A DNA stretch of 64,000 nt, taken from contig CM071570.1 of assembly GCA_036426205.1 (NCBI GenBank), forward strand, positions 7,333,747 to 7,397,746, given 5' to 3'. The position numbers were made by a program, and so were the translations under genes. Positions 46,892 through 59,016 of this stretch are shown in pieces. Position 1 is the stretch's first letter, and each line of letters begins with the position of its first letter. Source of the DNA: Ascaphus truei (lineage: Eukaryota; Chordata; Amphibia; Anura; Ascaphidae). The notes below the pieces were generated by a model that did not search any database, had not been told where the DNA came from, and saw nothing but the letters and a program-made list of their open reading frames with translations.

Positions 46892-48110
46892 AACAAGAAC
46901 AGATGGCACTCACAAAAATATAAAAGATAGGTGCTTATCCCATAGGTATTGAATAGGTAACAGAGTTCCTTTCCAGGCAGACCAATAGATCCAGGACCAC
47001 GCAGCAAGAAAAGGGACAGCACTCATGGTAAAGTCCAAAACGATGTATTTAAAAGGCACAATCAACCTCTTTTGACGTTTTGGTCCTAACAACAGGACCT
47101 TTCTCAAGGGAGTGCTCATAACCAATATGAACAAACCACCAATATATATACCCACACCCAAACTATACACCATGTGTGATCCGCTGAAAGCCTACCTCAC
47201 CCATCCAGCACAGCTGTCTGCAATTATGTCTGGATAGGAGGATGATGTCATAATTGCGCACCTGACTCCCACTGCCGTCGACAGACAAGGAGCATTTACT
47301 GTAGTCATGGAAACCACCCATGTAAACAAAGAACCATAGCGCATGTGTCGCGCTGTCAGTGTAGCCGCGCTGCAGCCTAAGAGCCTGACATGGCTCCGGG
47401 TGGTCCCCAGTAGCTCCGCCCAGACTGAAGGTGGCGTGGACAGATCACAGGCAGCAAAAAATGAGCTCTAATAAGGTGAATCACCAAACAAAGTGCACCT
47501 CAACAGTGAAAACACAATGGGATGTAAGGAGTGTGGGAAGGGAGGGAAAGGAAGGGAGAGGGTAGCAAGCAACATACAAGGGTATGAAAGACAAAGGAAA
47601 ACACAACAGGAACAGTAAGGGCAGGAAGGGTGGGGAAAAATGACAAAAAATTTCAGACAGAGAAATGATAAAAATAAGAACAGTGAGACACATTGAGATA
47701 TCAGATGCAAATGACAACAGGTAGAGCCAGAGCATGGGGGAGAGCAGAGGATTAGGTAGAAATGCAAAAAAAAAAAAGTTAGATAAAGCATCCCAGTCTG
47801 AAGTCCTCATTCAAGCCATATGGTGCCATGGTCTTCAGATCGTAGATGGTTTTTGCCTCCAATTGCAGCATCTGCCTATTGCGATCCCCACCATGTGCAT
47901 AGGTGTTGGCTTGCAGAATCGGCATACATTTGAGTGACGAAAGACTATGTCGATGTTGCTTAAAATGTCTTGCCCCCGGGACACTGGTTGATTGTGCCTT
48001 TTAAATACATCGTTTTGGAGTTTACCATGAGTGCTGTCTCTTTTCTTGCTGCGTGGTCCTGGATCTCCTGGTCTGCCTGGTAAGGAACTCTGTTACCTAT
48101 ATACTATATA
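46889..48110 (-). pseudogene. Penelope-like element: C-terminal coding fragment, 3' UTR and terminal repeat
   Basis: On minus at about 47955-47780 the frame encodes YAHGGDRNRQMLQLEAKTIY then PYGLNEDFRLGCF and a stop. This is the distinctive C-terminus after the GIY-YIG endonuclease of Penelope-like proteins. It is followed by a 3' UTR (about 47780-47465) and a terminal repeat (47460-46889) with a perfect six-pair hairpin GGTCCT/AGGACC flanked by TTGAGAAA and AAAACGTC (47074-47108). A 100-bp piece of that terminal repeat (46960-47070) reappears inverted at about 47990-48095. Upstream on minus, the RT fragment at 48480-49030 may belong to the same broken copy. Confidence 0.75.
47074..47108 (-). 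ncRNA. Hammerhead-like hairpin in Penelope terminal repeat (tentative)
   Basis: TTGAGAAA, then GGTCCT-GTTGTT-AGGACC (perfect six-pair stem), then AAAACGTC on minus. Penelope-like elements are known to encode hammerhead motifs in their terminal repeats. Here GAAAC has become AAAAC and CUGANGA is degenerate. Confidence 0.35.
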
Positions 48111-48479
48111 TATATATATGATCCATATCATTATGTTTTCATTGTCTTTTGGAGATTTAAAGAAAGTAGGTGAGTTCTTATTTGCAAGGGCTGGGCCTTC
48201 TTTCAAAATATGCTTGGTTCTTGCAAACTGTGGATAACAGGATCAAATGTCATAATAGGATCAAATGAGTCTATATGCCAGTGTTTTTTTATAATAGAGA
48301 CAATTTGTTTATATTGTTTACTATATTGAATAATACAGTATATTCAGGAATGTCTGAGAAGCATTGGTTGCCATATTTATTCGTACGGTTAGATATTCAG
48401 TTTAGTTTGATTAGGGTTTACAGTATACATATAGACATACTCTATAGACATATACTGTATATACCCAGTATACAGTAGA

Positions 48480-49030
48480 GAACTCCTCTGGAGTTTCTAA
48501 AAGGTCCTTAGCAATATAGCTCCTAATAAAAAAGTAATAATAAAGATTACTAGATCTCAACCCAAGTCAGAAATATTAGAACAATTGCGACCAGGTCGAA
48601 TAAACTGTCCTTTGGCTATCCCTTTGATTAAAGATCTGGAATGACAGCTGGCTGCTCTCAATAATGTATTATGTGAATTTGGTTCCGTATAAATGTCTGT
48701 TTGCACACATAATGACAAATCAATATAGAGATATAGATCGAAAAAGCTGATATGATGGTGATTAAACTCATTAGTCAATGCCAAATTTAAAGTATTGTCA
48801 TTTAAATAGGAAATTAACTTCAACAGGGCTTCCTCTGGTCCATCACAAATAAACAACAGATCATCAATAGAAAGCCAGTAAAATATTATATTGTGAAAAA
48901 CAATCATTTTTATCTCAAAAAATGTGGATACCCTCCCACCAACCCCAAAAAAGATTGACTTAGCAGGAGGCAACACAAATGCCCATTGCAGTGCCACTTG
49001 TTTGGAGACCAAAAGCATCCTCAAACAAAA
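48480..49030 (-). pseudogene. Penelope-like reverse transcriptase fragment
   Basis: The 155-codon frame 49024-48557 contains SIDDLLFICDG, the degraded YxDD active-site block (the tyrosine-containing part is mutated), then ISFFDLYLYID, then HNTLLRAASCHSRSLIKGIA and GQFIRPGRNCSN. The asparagine/serine-cysteine-histidine block followed by GQF-R-RNC is diagnostic of Penelope-like RTs (compared by family knowledge, not by search). It is truncated at both ends. The matching C-terminus lies 600 bp downstream on minus (47955-47780). Not functional. Confidence 0.75.
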
Positions 49031-50849
49031 AGAAATTGTGTGTCAGTATAAAGTGAATGGGGTCTCAAATTAATATTCTCTGTACAGATGAAAAGTAAGA
49101 TCTATTTAAAAAGTGATGCGCTGTAGTGCAATATAAAAGAATACACTGTTACAATTATTTGGTCTACAGGGAACAAATATTAAAAAATGTGTGTCATTTA
49201 TTTAATAGTAATTTATGTGATAGTGTAGATCTGTTCATGGTAACATAGCCTAATAAGAAATGAAATAATAATGACAGTCTTCTTATTTCAGGTGTAATGC
49301 TAGCATGCCATACAGCCACATAAAAAATTATGTAATTTCATTGTGACCAATAGTGTGTTCCACATCTTTATGTTGTGAATAACAGATTCCTCTAAATCAG
49401 TGCATGTTGTGCTTTAGGAACTTTAGATATCAGAAAGATCTGATACATAGCTGAAAAAGGTAATCCTGACAAGGGTAAGATACACTTTTATTGACTATAG
49501 TGTGCACATTGATTGCAAATTTGAATATCTGTGCCCCCGTTGAGGGCATAGATAACCACAGTGACAATCAATGTATTTAATGGCTAGTGTTTATTTTTAT
49601 TGTTTTGCACTGTGTATTTTATTTATTTGTGGTACATTTTTATGCAACACAAATGTTAAAAAACGCTATTAGCCATATTTGGTTGTGTGTGGTGGTGGAG
49701 GGGGGTTGTGGGAGGTAGAATGGCTGGGTGATGGGGGTAGCAGGGTGCCCAATGATTGTCAATGTGTCTATCTGTGCATAGGTAACCGAGTTTTTGGGCA
49801 TAGGGAAGCCGCGTTCTGGCCACGGTGAGGCTCTGTTCAGCTCCAGTTTCTTTGCACCCAAATTTCATGTAAATGATATTCCATCTGTATGTAGACCCCT
49901 ATATATTCTCTGAGCCTATCACAACTAAACAGAAACCTTGGCAGAAAATTCTCACATCGGCAACTATAACTGATCATTTCTGCCATAAATATGTATTATC
50001 TTCTATGAGTTAACACTGTAATATGCTCTACTTTGAGCTTGATTGTAAATTGAACTAAAGCCCAATGCCTTTTATCTTTTTTTTTAATTTGGAAAGATTC
50101 TGAACAGATCCTATGAATTATTCATCTTGTCTGCATACAGTTTTAGAAACTGAATAGAACATTATACACGTTTGTTATTTTTACCAATGATTATTCAGTG
50201 TTCTTTTCTGCTGATTCTTTTCATATAAAAATGTGCCAGAGATAAAAACAAGGTAGACATTTAACATTACTCTATCTCTGTTTAAAGTATTGTTTGGATT
50301 TAAAAATAAATACATTAAATGTCGCCCTCCATTATTATAAAACCAGGTGATGCTAATTATTTATATGTAATGCATTCACTGTTGCCTAAAAAGAGCCGAC
50401 TTTGTTTAAGGCAGCAGTCAAAGCTGCCGTTTTTCTTTTTTATTTAATTCCCCCCCCCTTTTAATATGTGCATCAATACAATCCACACAATGAAAAGTAA
50501 TTAGCTCATTCTTCTGTGATCGATTGGTGTTTGGCTCGGGGTTCATTACACATCTGTAAGTGCAGCAGAAGAGGACCAAAAATGCAAAGTTCTGTGGGGA
50601 AGATCATGTGACCAGGCAGTCTCTGTACAATTGATGCACTACTAGAGCGAGGGCAGGGCTCAAAATGGTGTTCCAGAGCCTGTTTCAGAAGATGAAGGGG
50701 ATGTGACTTTGTAAATGGATGCTATAAAAACAAAAAAATGGTTGCTTCATTATGATACATTAAAAAATGTCAATCAGAGATGTTGTTTTTTTATTTAAAA
50801 TGCTACAAGTTTTTTTTAAGTTTCATTACCCATGGAGACTGTGATGGCA
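49031..50849. other. Non-coding sequence; 50030-50420 resembles conserved non-coding DNA
   Basis: No gene or repeat is recognised. The 50030-50420 stretch is AT-rich, homeodomain-site-rich (TAAT, ATTA), free of obvious repeats and unlike the transposon sequence around it. A conserved regulatory element is possible but unproven. Confidence 0.3.
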
Positions 50850-51168
50850 GATACAATACATTTGTTCAAAAAAGGTTGGACATCTTTTTAGAAAAGAAAG
50901 GTATACAGGGATATACCAAATGAGTAAACATGGGAAGGATGTTGATCCAGGGATTAATCCGATTGCCAATTCTTGGAGTCAGGAAGGAATTTATTTTTCC
51001 CCTTATGAGATATCATTGGATGATATGACTCTGGGGTTTTTTTGTTTGCCTTCCTCTGGATCAATAAGTAGGTATAGATATAGGATAAAGTATCTATTAT
51101 CTAAATTAGCATAGGTTGAACTTGATGGACGTACGTCTTTTTTCAACCTCATCTACTATGAAACTATG
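50850..51168 (+). repeat. Widespread anuran interspersed repeat
   Basis: Recognised from its wording: 'aaaggttggacatcttttta', 'gggaaggatgttgatccagg', 'ccaattcttggagtcaggaa' and the end 'gaacttgatggacgtacgtc' followed by 'ttttttcaacctcatctac'. It is a common dispersed repeat in frog genomes. Short open frames in it are not genes. Confidence 0.8.
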
Positions 51169-52531
51169 TAAGTGAAACTTCTTTCGTGGCACTGCTATCC
51201 ACAAAATTCTCATTGGGAAAAAACCTGCAAATGGAGACGGAAATATTAACGGAACTTACTCACAGCGCATGTCTCCAATTGTATGTGTGGAAGCGTCGGT
51301 CGAAATCTCCTGCGCATGCGCCAGGCCAAAAACGCCTGCGCATTTGCAGCTCCAGTACTCACCGCTGCAGTACCGGGCAAATTCTACTGTGCATGTGCAT
51401 ACCCAACTCCAGTGCTCGACGCTGCAGTAGCCCCTTCATGTGCTGTTCACAAAGCTGTTATACATGATCATGCATAGAAGGGACATGCGTCTGTGCCTCC
51501 TCCACCTCCACGCAACACGCGAAGGTGCCTGCCCGACAAAACACAGTCACTGCTCAACGCATGTGCAATAGTTTCCATTCCCCACAACACATGTGCAGAC
51601 AGATGCCTAACTTCCCACAAGCATGCACAAATACACCCCGCGATTCACACATGCGCACGCAAACCCCTCTGTCTACTATTTCCCCTGTACAAACTCTGCG
51701 CATGCTCAAACGCTCACTAACGTCATTCTCTCCTAAACCATGCGCCTCTTCATATAACTCCTGCACAACTCTAGCCACTCTGGACAGAGAGCTTTCGCAA
51801 TGGAGCACATCAGTACCATTGAATTACACCAACTCCCATTGTTCCTTTATTATACCAGCAACTGCACTGCCAAAACACAATTTACCACCTTCATCCTAAC
51901 TTTATGACCCCACACACACTACCTCCTTAACATTTCCTATTCTAAAACTAACGTTACAGTCACACTTTCACCCTTCCCTATTACATCACACAACATACAT
52001 TAGGTAACTTTACAATCAAACTTACACCTAACCACATCCTGTCCTTCACTAATAATAGAAAGAAAAAAAACTAACCATTAGAAACAAAAACAAAAATTAA
52101 ATGTAAAACAAAAAAATGATGGCTAAAACAAACAAAGAAAGACAACAAAAATATTGCTTGAAACTTACACAAAAAAATCCCCCAAACCCCTCTGCACAGT
52201 GAGGAAGCACTTCCACGAACTACATTCTTAAAATCAACATTTAGTTTAACTCTCAGCACCAATTCCATCCATCGCAACTATAACATCAGGTCCCAGCATT
52301 GAGGCTGTCGTCCAGTGCCATTTAAATACGTTACAATACCAAATGTACAGTATAAGTCTTATTTTAGTTATCATAAATCTACAATTTCATGTATTAAAAA
52401 TGATACTATGTAACTGGCATACCAGTACTACAGCAAATGTATTACATTAAAACCAGTCTGTATTTAATCCGTCAACATGCCTATTTACATTTAATTTAAT
52501 TTACAAGCCACTATGAAGTTTCACTTACACC
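51168..52531. mobile_element. Non-autonomous TIR element, 1.36 kb
   Basis: Left end TGTAAGTGAAACTTCTTTCG..GTGGC and right end, on the opposite strand, TGTAAGTGAAACTTCATAGTGGC give imperfect terminal inverted repeats of about 20 bp. The left half (51290-51750) is studded with GCGCATGCG-like words and has a modest open frame without recognised motifs. The right half is A/C-rich. No transposase. The target duplication is not clear. Confidence 0.5.
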
Positions 52532-52739
52532 GCGTGCGCTTGCCACCCCCCCCCCTCCTTTTTTTCACATATTACAGAACTGATTAATTAAAAAAAAAAC
52601 ATAGGATATTGTTTGGTCTGCAGCTGTAAGGCTTGCGCAGAATATTAATGTACAGTATAGGGTGGTAAAACGTATGCTTTTGCCAAATATTTTATAACTA
52701 GATAATTTATATGATTATATTAACACACAGCAATCAAAA

Positions 52740-53010
52740 TCCTGGTTTGTGATGTTATACTGTGTGAGTTTCTGGAAGGAAATACAACTCTTCCTACAGC
52801 ATAATCTTCACCCCCAACTCCAAACAACTTTCTTTGGGTTTCTATTAAAATTACTGGACTACAGGTATAAAGTCTGTCCATTAGTTAATACTGTATGCTG
52901 TGAATATGAGGCCACCTTTGCATTGCTCTGGAAGATGTATACTCTTTTCATTTTAACGGAGGCCTATATTTTCTAGAGTAAATTGAAGACAGTTTTGAAA
53001 GTTCAGGGGA
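52740..53010 (+). pseudogene. L1-type LINE ORF2 C-terminal fragment
   Basis: The frame encodes FWKEIQLFLQHNLHPQLQT, then an LLDYRYK..LVNTV stretch and ALLWKM, the order found at the very end of L1/Tx1 ORF2 after the cysteine motif. A stop follows at 52974-52976. Heavily truncated. Confidence 0.6.
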
Positions 53011-55129
53011 AATAGGTAAAAAGCTTAAGAGATAAAAGTATTTCGGCATCTACCATAAGCTTTGCATGCCAGTAGAGATGGTTCAGTGTGTCAAAATTCG
53101 AGCTGAAAATTCTTCACTGTTTTTTTTTTTAACAAAACCAACCTTGAAACACGTGGATAGACAGCCACCGTGCTGTAAAAGTACAATTTTTCTGTCCAAA
53201 CTCTACCAAAGAAATGTGCTGCTACTGTAATCTGCATGGAGTTGCTTCCCTGGTTTGTTTTCTCCTTCATATCAAAAACCTTTTTGAATTTCCCTCTTTT
53301 TTTTCTTTGACCGCTGAGTAGTTTGGGGACTGGTGCTGAAATGATCTGCTTCATGTCATTTCATGATAGAGAGATGAACAGGTTAAGTTGTGTGAAAAAT
53401 AGAGCAATTTAAGGGTTAAATAATTTTATTTTAATAAAACTATTACTATTTCCCCTATATCTTTTGGGAGTAACCTTCATCATCATGGCACTTGCGTTCA
53501 TGGGCCAATAAAACAAGAATAAGGAGGAACATGTTTGCTGTGAAGTGACTTGTGACATTGTACAGATATACCAGTGATCGGACCTGATCTTCAAAAGAGC
53601 ATCATAAGAATTCCTGGGCCGCCTGTGGTCAGCAGACAGAGGTGATTAGAGAGTTACTACATAACTTATTAAAGACCCCTCATAAAGTAAGATAATTAAG
53701 AACTGGCAAGTCACAATGATATAAGATGAATATTTGTGACAAGCAGAAATACACGGTTTGAATGATTTTAAATATAAAAGGGTGCCTGAGTTATAAATGT
53801 CATATAATTTGTTTCCCTTTCATCGTTAGAAGTCACATTGTCACAGCAGATACCTAGGCGTACGTTAAAATCATTTGCACGCAAAAATGTGGGTCACATT
53901 ATGCTAGTGGTTACAGGGAGAAAGTTTAAAACGTCAAGGAAAGATTGATGAGTAGGAGATGAGACACACCCACAGAAGTGTGGCCCCTTTATCTGTCCCT
54001 TGTTAGAAGAGAAGATGTCTCTTTATAAGTGGGAGCCGAGCATCACTAAATCAGAATTAATGTTAGAGGGGTGTTACAGATGTAGTAAGACTGACAGTCT
54101 TCAGTACCATTACAATGTCTGAGATTCCATGCAAAGGAACACTTTGTGTACTGCAGTCTGACTGTGGGAAGTCAAAGGAATCATATCCTGCTGTTTGGTG
54201 GCTTTTATTTATATTATATTTTTATTAAGTATATATCCGGCAGATTGTCCCCGGCTGTGGTGTGGCTATTAAATGGCACAAGAACTGAACAGTACAAATA
54301 ATTTTTCTACACACAATTTGTTTTGTCCTGTTTTTGTCTGTTCTAGGGTAAACTGCTAGATCATGTCACTCTTCTTAAAGTAAATTACAAGTCTAAAATA
54401 ATTTAGCATGTGCAGAAACAAACTGTACTGTACAGTCAAACCAAACTCACAAGCCCAAATGCCATATTATTTGTCTAATGCTGGACTTAGACACTGGAAT
54501 ATTATGCTTGTGATGCAGAATATTCCTAACCTCTGCAGCAGCAGATTATTAATGATTTTCCAGGATGATCTAATCCAGCACCAAAATCGCTTCACTATGA
54601 AAGACAAAATTAGAAAGATGAAGAGGAGTACTGTGACATTCTGTACACTACATTCTGTATGCTCCGCTAGTGCTTTGTGTCAATAGGTATACACATACTT
54701 CATCTGTACAGACAGGTGACATCACATGAGGCCCAGACTACATGGCGGGCGCCATTGACAATAAAGAGCGTGGGCACTATAGGTCACTCACAGCGCCAAC
54801 TTGTGACTGAAATTAATTAAGCAATTTAATTGGTTGAGTCACACACCATTCTGTGCATGAGTGCTACATTCTTAATGCACAATCCCGTGTTTATACTGTA
54901 GTTGCAATAATGTTGGCTACATCAGTAATTTACAGGAAAGCTGCTTTATGTATTGATGAATTCCCTAAGAAGCATATTAGTGTCAATCTCTTGGAAAAAC
55001 TGGAGAGTTTTATTGCTTAATTATTGACCCTCTTGAACAGTCCCGATGCTTCATTACAGCTATCAGAGCAAACATTATCTGTGCACTATGGCTCTGAGAC
55101 TTTGTACACATTCCTTCTTTTACACGCAT
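53011..55129. other. No recognised gene or repeat
   Basis: AT-rich sequence with short unrelated open frames only. A short GC-richer patch is at 54730-54800 ('catggcgggcgccattgac'). Nothing further can be supported. Confidence 0.4.
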
Positions 55130-55830
55130 GATCAAATTGATGACAAACATGATAGGCCACTACAGGAGCTGGCTGTGACACATACATTTTCTGGTAATCT
55201 TTGACATTCAGCAATAGCATGTAGAAAACAAAAGGATAAACTACCCACGACTTCCACTAAAGGAAGAGGTTGTAAAAAAGTAGGATCCACCCACTGCTTC
55301 AGCAACTTCAGGAACAGCGACAAGACATCATCAGCTACACGGTATCCCTTGAGAGATAGACAGGAGGGAGTTATCTTATTCCAGAACACTGAAAGATCCA
55401 TGCATTGTTGTATGAACTTAAACTGCAGATTAGACAGTGCTGCCTGTGTTTAAGCAAACCTGCCTTCTTTCCTTTCAACAGTCACAGATGTAAACACCTA
55501 CTAAGATCTTCTTGTTGCCAAGGTGTCAGTTCAAATGTCATATCATATACCTTATTGTCCTTCAGTAGTACTTTAAAAAGCAGTAGTGGTCCCAATCAGC
55601 AACAAGCAAGAACCCACCTCCCCACCCCCCGGAAATTTAACACTGATGTAACAGATGAAGAAGATAACTGCTGTGGCTTAAATTGTGATTTTCCGGCACA
55701 TGCAAGGAAGTGACTGCTTCTCCAAAAGTACTGATGACAGAACGTACGTTTCAATTCCAAAGTGCGGAGAAACAGTTTCAGGCGAGGAGAATCCTGTTTG
55801 TGCAGCCAACACAACACAGACAAACAATTT
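55130..55830 (-). pseudogene. Possible decayed gene or retrocopy, unidentified
   Basis: On minus, several frame segments look protein-like and lie in sequence. 55823 to about 55400 has two in-frame stops and includes LLLFKVLLKDNKVYDMTFEL and TPWQQEDLSRCLHL. 55401-55132, in another frame, includes RVADDVLSLFLKLLKQWVDP then TFLQPLPLVEVVG and FCFLHAIAECQRLPE. The helical, leucine-rich wording suggests an alpha-helical repeat protein exon or processed copy, but I cannot name it. No poly-A tail or splice sites were identified. It could also be chance open sequence. Confidence 0.25.
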
Positions 55831-56039
55831 CTTCAAAGTACAGTTCTCCTCAAAGACAGAGATACAGAGTAGCGCGCTACTCACAAGTAATGCAATTTTC
55901 CATTTAATAAGACAGCCAAGAACAGCAGAAAGACAATGTTTCAGGTCTCATACTGACCTTTCATTATGTGAACTTAAGTTTCACCAGGCAGTCCTATGCA
56001 TAATATGAAAAATATTTATATTTGCAAGTGGAAGCTCAG

Positions 56040-57217
56040 TGGAAGGGGTCGTCTGACCCTTGGATCCCCTCGTGCTGCCCTTATACCATCCTCTTGGGGT
56101 TGTGGCAAGCCCAAACCCGCTGCTACTGGACTGGCCATGGATAATGTTAAGCCCCACTCACTGGCTGTCCCTACCCATGTCCATGCCAAAGCTGCCCCTG
56201 CTCAGGATATTGTCAGGTCTCGACCACTGACCATTAGCCACACTGTCCGTCCCATGTCGCCCTTGTTCAGGACAGTGCTGTGACAAATGTCCCTACCTCT
56301 GCTGAGCCCATTTTTGTGCTATCTACATTTCCTGGTGATAATGTGTCCCCGAATGTATCCATTGATCTGAGGGATTGGGATTTTGGAGGAAGGAGTGGTT
56401 GGACTGAGGATTAGGATTCAGAGGGGGAGATACCTTAGATACCTTATGCAAGCAGGATACCTGTAGTTAAATCCACGGGGTCCTTCAGGTCCTTTACAGA
56501 GTCCTCCTTGTCTCAACAGTCTAATACTTCTGGAGAGTCCTCTCAAGTGGACACTAGATCTGGTTGCCCTAATCCAGAACATCTGTCAGGGGAACCTCTT
56601 AAGTGGTGGGACCCTATGTTACAGGGCTACACTGCTAGTATAAACAGGACCAGGCTCCTTCTGGTTAACGGTTCTGTAGTAGATCACTGGTGGGAGGAGG
56701 TTCAGTTTTCCCCTGGAGGACACAGCTGAGGCCATCCATGAAAGGGAACATGATATTAAGCTGGGGGTCATAATACCTATGGGACCAGTTATACTATATC
56801 AGGAGGTGGAGGTTAGAGAACCTCAATTTTGGGTTCTGCCAGCCCAAGGTACTGGCCACAAATTATTAAAATTCAGCCGAGCTGCCCGGGCTATAATATC
56901 TAGATACCGTCAGTCTCATGGGTACGAATTCCCGTACAGTACGTTCCTGAACCAATTATGGAAGAACTGAGAATAACAGTAATGATTGGCTAAAGCAGGC
57001 CGTGACGTAGTATCTCTGGGCCAAAACTTCTGAAAAGGTATTCAAACGGAGTCCACCATCTGTACCATTATGAATGAGTGGTTAGTGGGACGGTGCATTT
57101 ACAAAAGATAGGGTGGAAATCCAACAGAGGCCTGGTTCACCTAGAGTATATTTCATATGGACCAAGATGTTTGATGGGTGGGTAGGAAAGAAACCCGACC
57201 CCAAAGTTTACAAATAG
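56040..57217 (+). pseudogene. Diverged relative of the LTR-element single ORF
   Basis: On plus, LKWWDPMLQGYTASINRTR, VVDHWWEEVQFSP, MGPVILYQEV, QFWVLPAQGTGHKLLKFSRA, ISRYRQSHGYEFPY and finally GKKPDPKVYK-stop align in order with the C-terminal tryptophan-rich domain of the frames at 3637-4860 and 7777-10221. Identity is clearly partial, so this is a separate, older lineage. At least two frameshifts (near 56722 and near 56970) and stops break it. The upstream segment (56040-56500) is proline/serine-rich like the linker of the intact relative. No LTRs were placed around it. The conservation argues that the domain is a genuine protein family. Confidence 0.65.
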
Positions 57218-57932
57218 GGATCCTACACTCTTTATGTTGAAAGAGTGTTCTGTTACCATCATCGCTGTAATCAGTGGATGACATGGGTTCCTAATGTCTG
57301 TATACTGTACTTTTGTTAATGTTAAACCATCTTACATGTGTAACCTGTTATTGTCTTGCAGGCTCCAGGTTAATAGATGGTGCTTCAAATTTGGTCCCAG
57401 TGAGGACATGGGAATTTGACCAAAGGAAAAAGTGTAGCCATGGCTGGTCCAGGGCAATATTTTCTGCCTCTTGTCACGTAAGTCCTAGTAGCTGCAGGCA
57501 ATAGTAGTAGTAGTGTCAGGCAATCCTGTGGGGTTTACCCCCCCCCTCATGGATGGGGCGATGCAGCGCTACATATACATAAATTAAAACAGGAATGGGG
57601 AGGATACAAACGGGTTCAAGCATATGAATATATTAGCCACAATCTGACGTTTTCAGTTGAACTAAGCAAACCAAAGGGAGTGATAAACATTGAAGTTGTG
57701 CGATAACAGGTGAAATGACGTCTGCTACATGTGTATGTGTGCTCATTATATAGAGTATGGGATCAATTGAGGAAGACCCTCCAATAAGATTTCAGTACAG
57801 CATACTTACTGTGTTAATCATGGTCCACATTTTCTAGCTAGATTTAAAAAATCTATTTCTCTTCCTTTACATAAGCTATTTTTCCTTCTACCTTTACACA
57901 TAATACCTTTATTTTGTTTTGCTTTTTGATCT
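57218..57932. other. No recognised gene
   Basis: Follows the LTR-protein relative and may be its 3' non-coding sequence. A 'gatgcagcgctacat' word near 57561 echoes LTR wording, but no LTR ends were placed. Confidence 0.35.
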
Positions 57933-59016
57933 TTCTTTTCCTCTTATTATTACTGTGGAGAAAAACCTCGCTCAAAAAAACCCCCTAGGTGGTATTAGCG
58001 TGCTGCCAAGGGAGTGTACATATAGGATTGGAGGTATGTGCCTAAAGGAGGCACCAAAGGATCCCTTTTGAAAGGCGCACAGCAAAACCTTATAGTATAA
58101 TGTGGTCAGGGGTGAATAAATATGTGCATAAAAATAAAAAAGTTTTATTAAATGTCTTTATTAAAAATCTTTATACAAATGGTATTGTGTGGTGTAATGT
58201 GTATAGATAAAATAGACTAGGAGAGTCTATAGTACTACTCAGGTACCCTAGTAGCTACCAATGATGAACAATGCTATATATTTACTACTGGCAGTTGATA
58301 ACTGAAATTTCTGCAGAGTTGTGCTATTTTTATTTGCAGGATTATTTGCTACGCATATAGCGCAGTGTATTGATCAACACTATGTACATTGGAGCAAAAA
58401 TAGTCAGGTAAGGTGTAAAACACTACGGAGGAAATTCAAAGTTTTACTTATAAACTTGGAGCATATACACTGATACAAAGAGGAAAACAGTTAGTGTAGC
58501 AGTCTTAGTCAATGCTTCATATCAGTGTTGCTGTTTTAAATGTTTTCCTCTTTGTATCAGTGTATATGCTCCAAGTTTATAAGTAAAACTTTGAATTTCC
58601 TCCGTAGTGTTTTACACCTTACCTGACTATTTTTGCTCCAATGTACATAGTGTTGATCAATACACTGCGCTATATGCGTAGCAAATAATCCTGCAAATAA
58701 AAATAGCACAACTCTGCAGAAATTTCAGTTATCAACTGCCAGTAGTAAATATATAGCATTGTTCATCATTGGTAGCTACTAGGGTACCTGAGTAGTACTA
58801 TAGACTCTCCTAGTCTATTTTATCTATACACATTACACCACACAATACCATTTGTATAAAGATTTTTAATAAAGACATTTAATAAAACTTTTTTATTTTT
58901 ATGCACATATTTATTCACCCCTGACCACATTATACTATAAGGTTTTGCTGTGCGCCTTTCAAAAGGGATCCTTTGGTGCCTCCTTTAGGCACATACCTCC
59001 AATTCTTTTCCTCTTA
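57933..59016. mobile_element. Near-perfect 1-kb palindrome flanked by 14-bp direct repeats
   Basis: TTCTTTTCCTCTTA occurs at 57933-57946 and 59003-59016. Between them lie 80 bp of unique sequence, a 462-bp left arm (58027-58488), a 53-bp spacer and a 462-bp right arm (58542-59003). The arms appear almost identical as reverse complements with no length difference. The 14-bp duplication points to target-primed insertion of a cDNA that had folded back on itself. No coding sequence. Confidence 0.85.

Noticed and set aside
47468..47810. Hydrophobic frames suggesting membrane proteins
   Set aside because: Translation of the T/C-rich 3' UTR of the Penelope-like element; two frames overlap and neither has start context or family motif.
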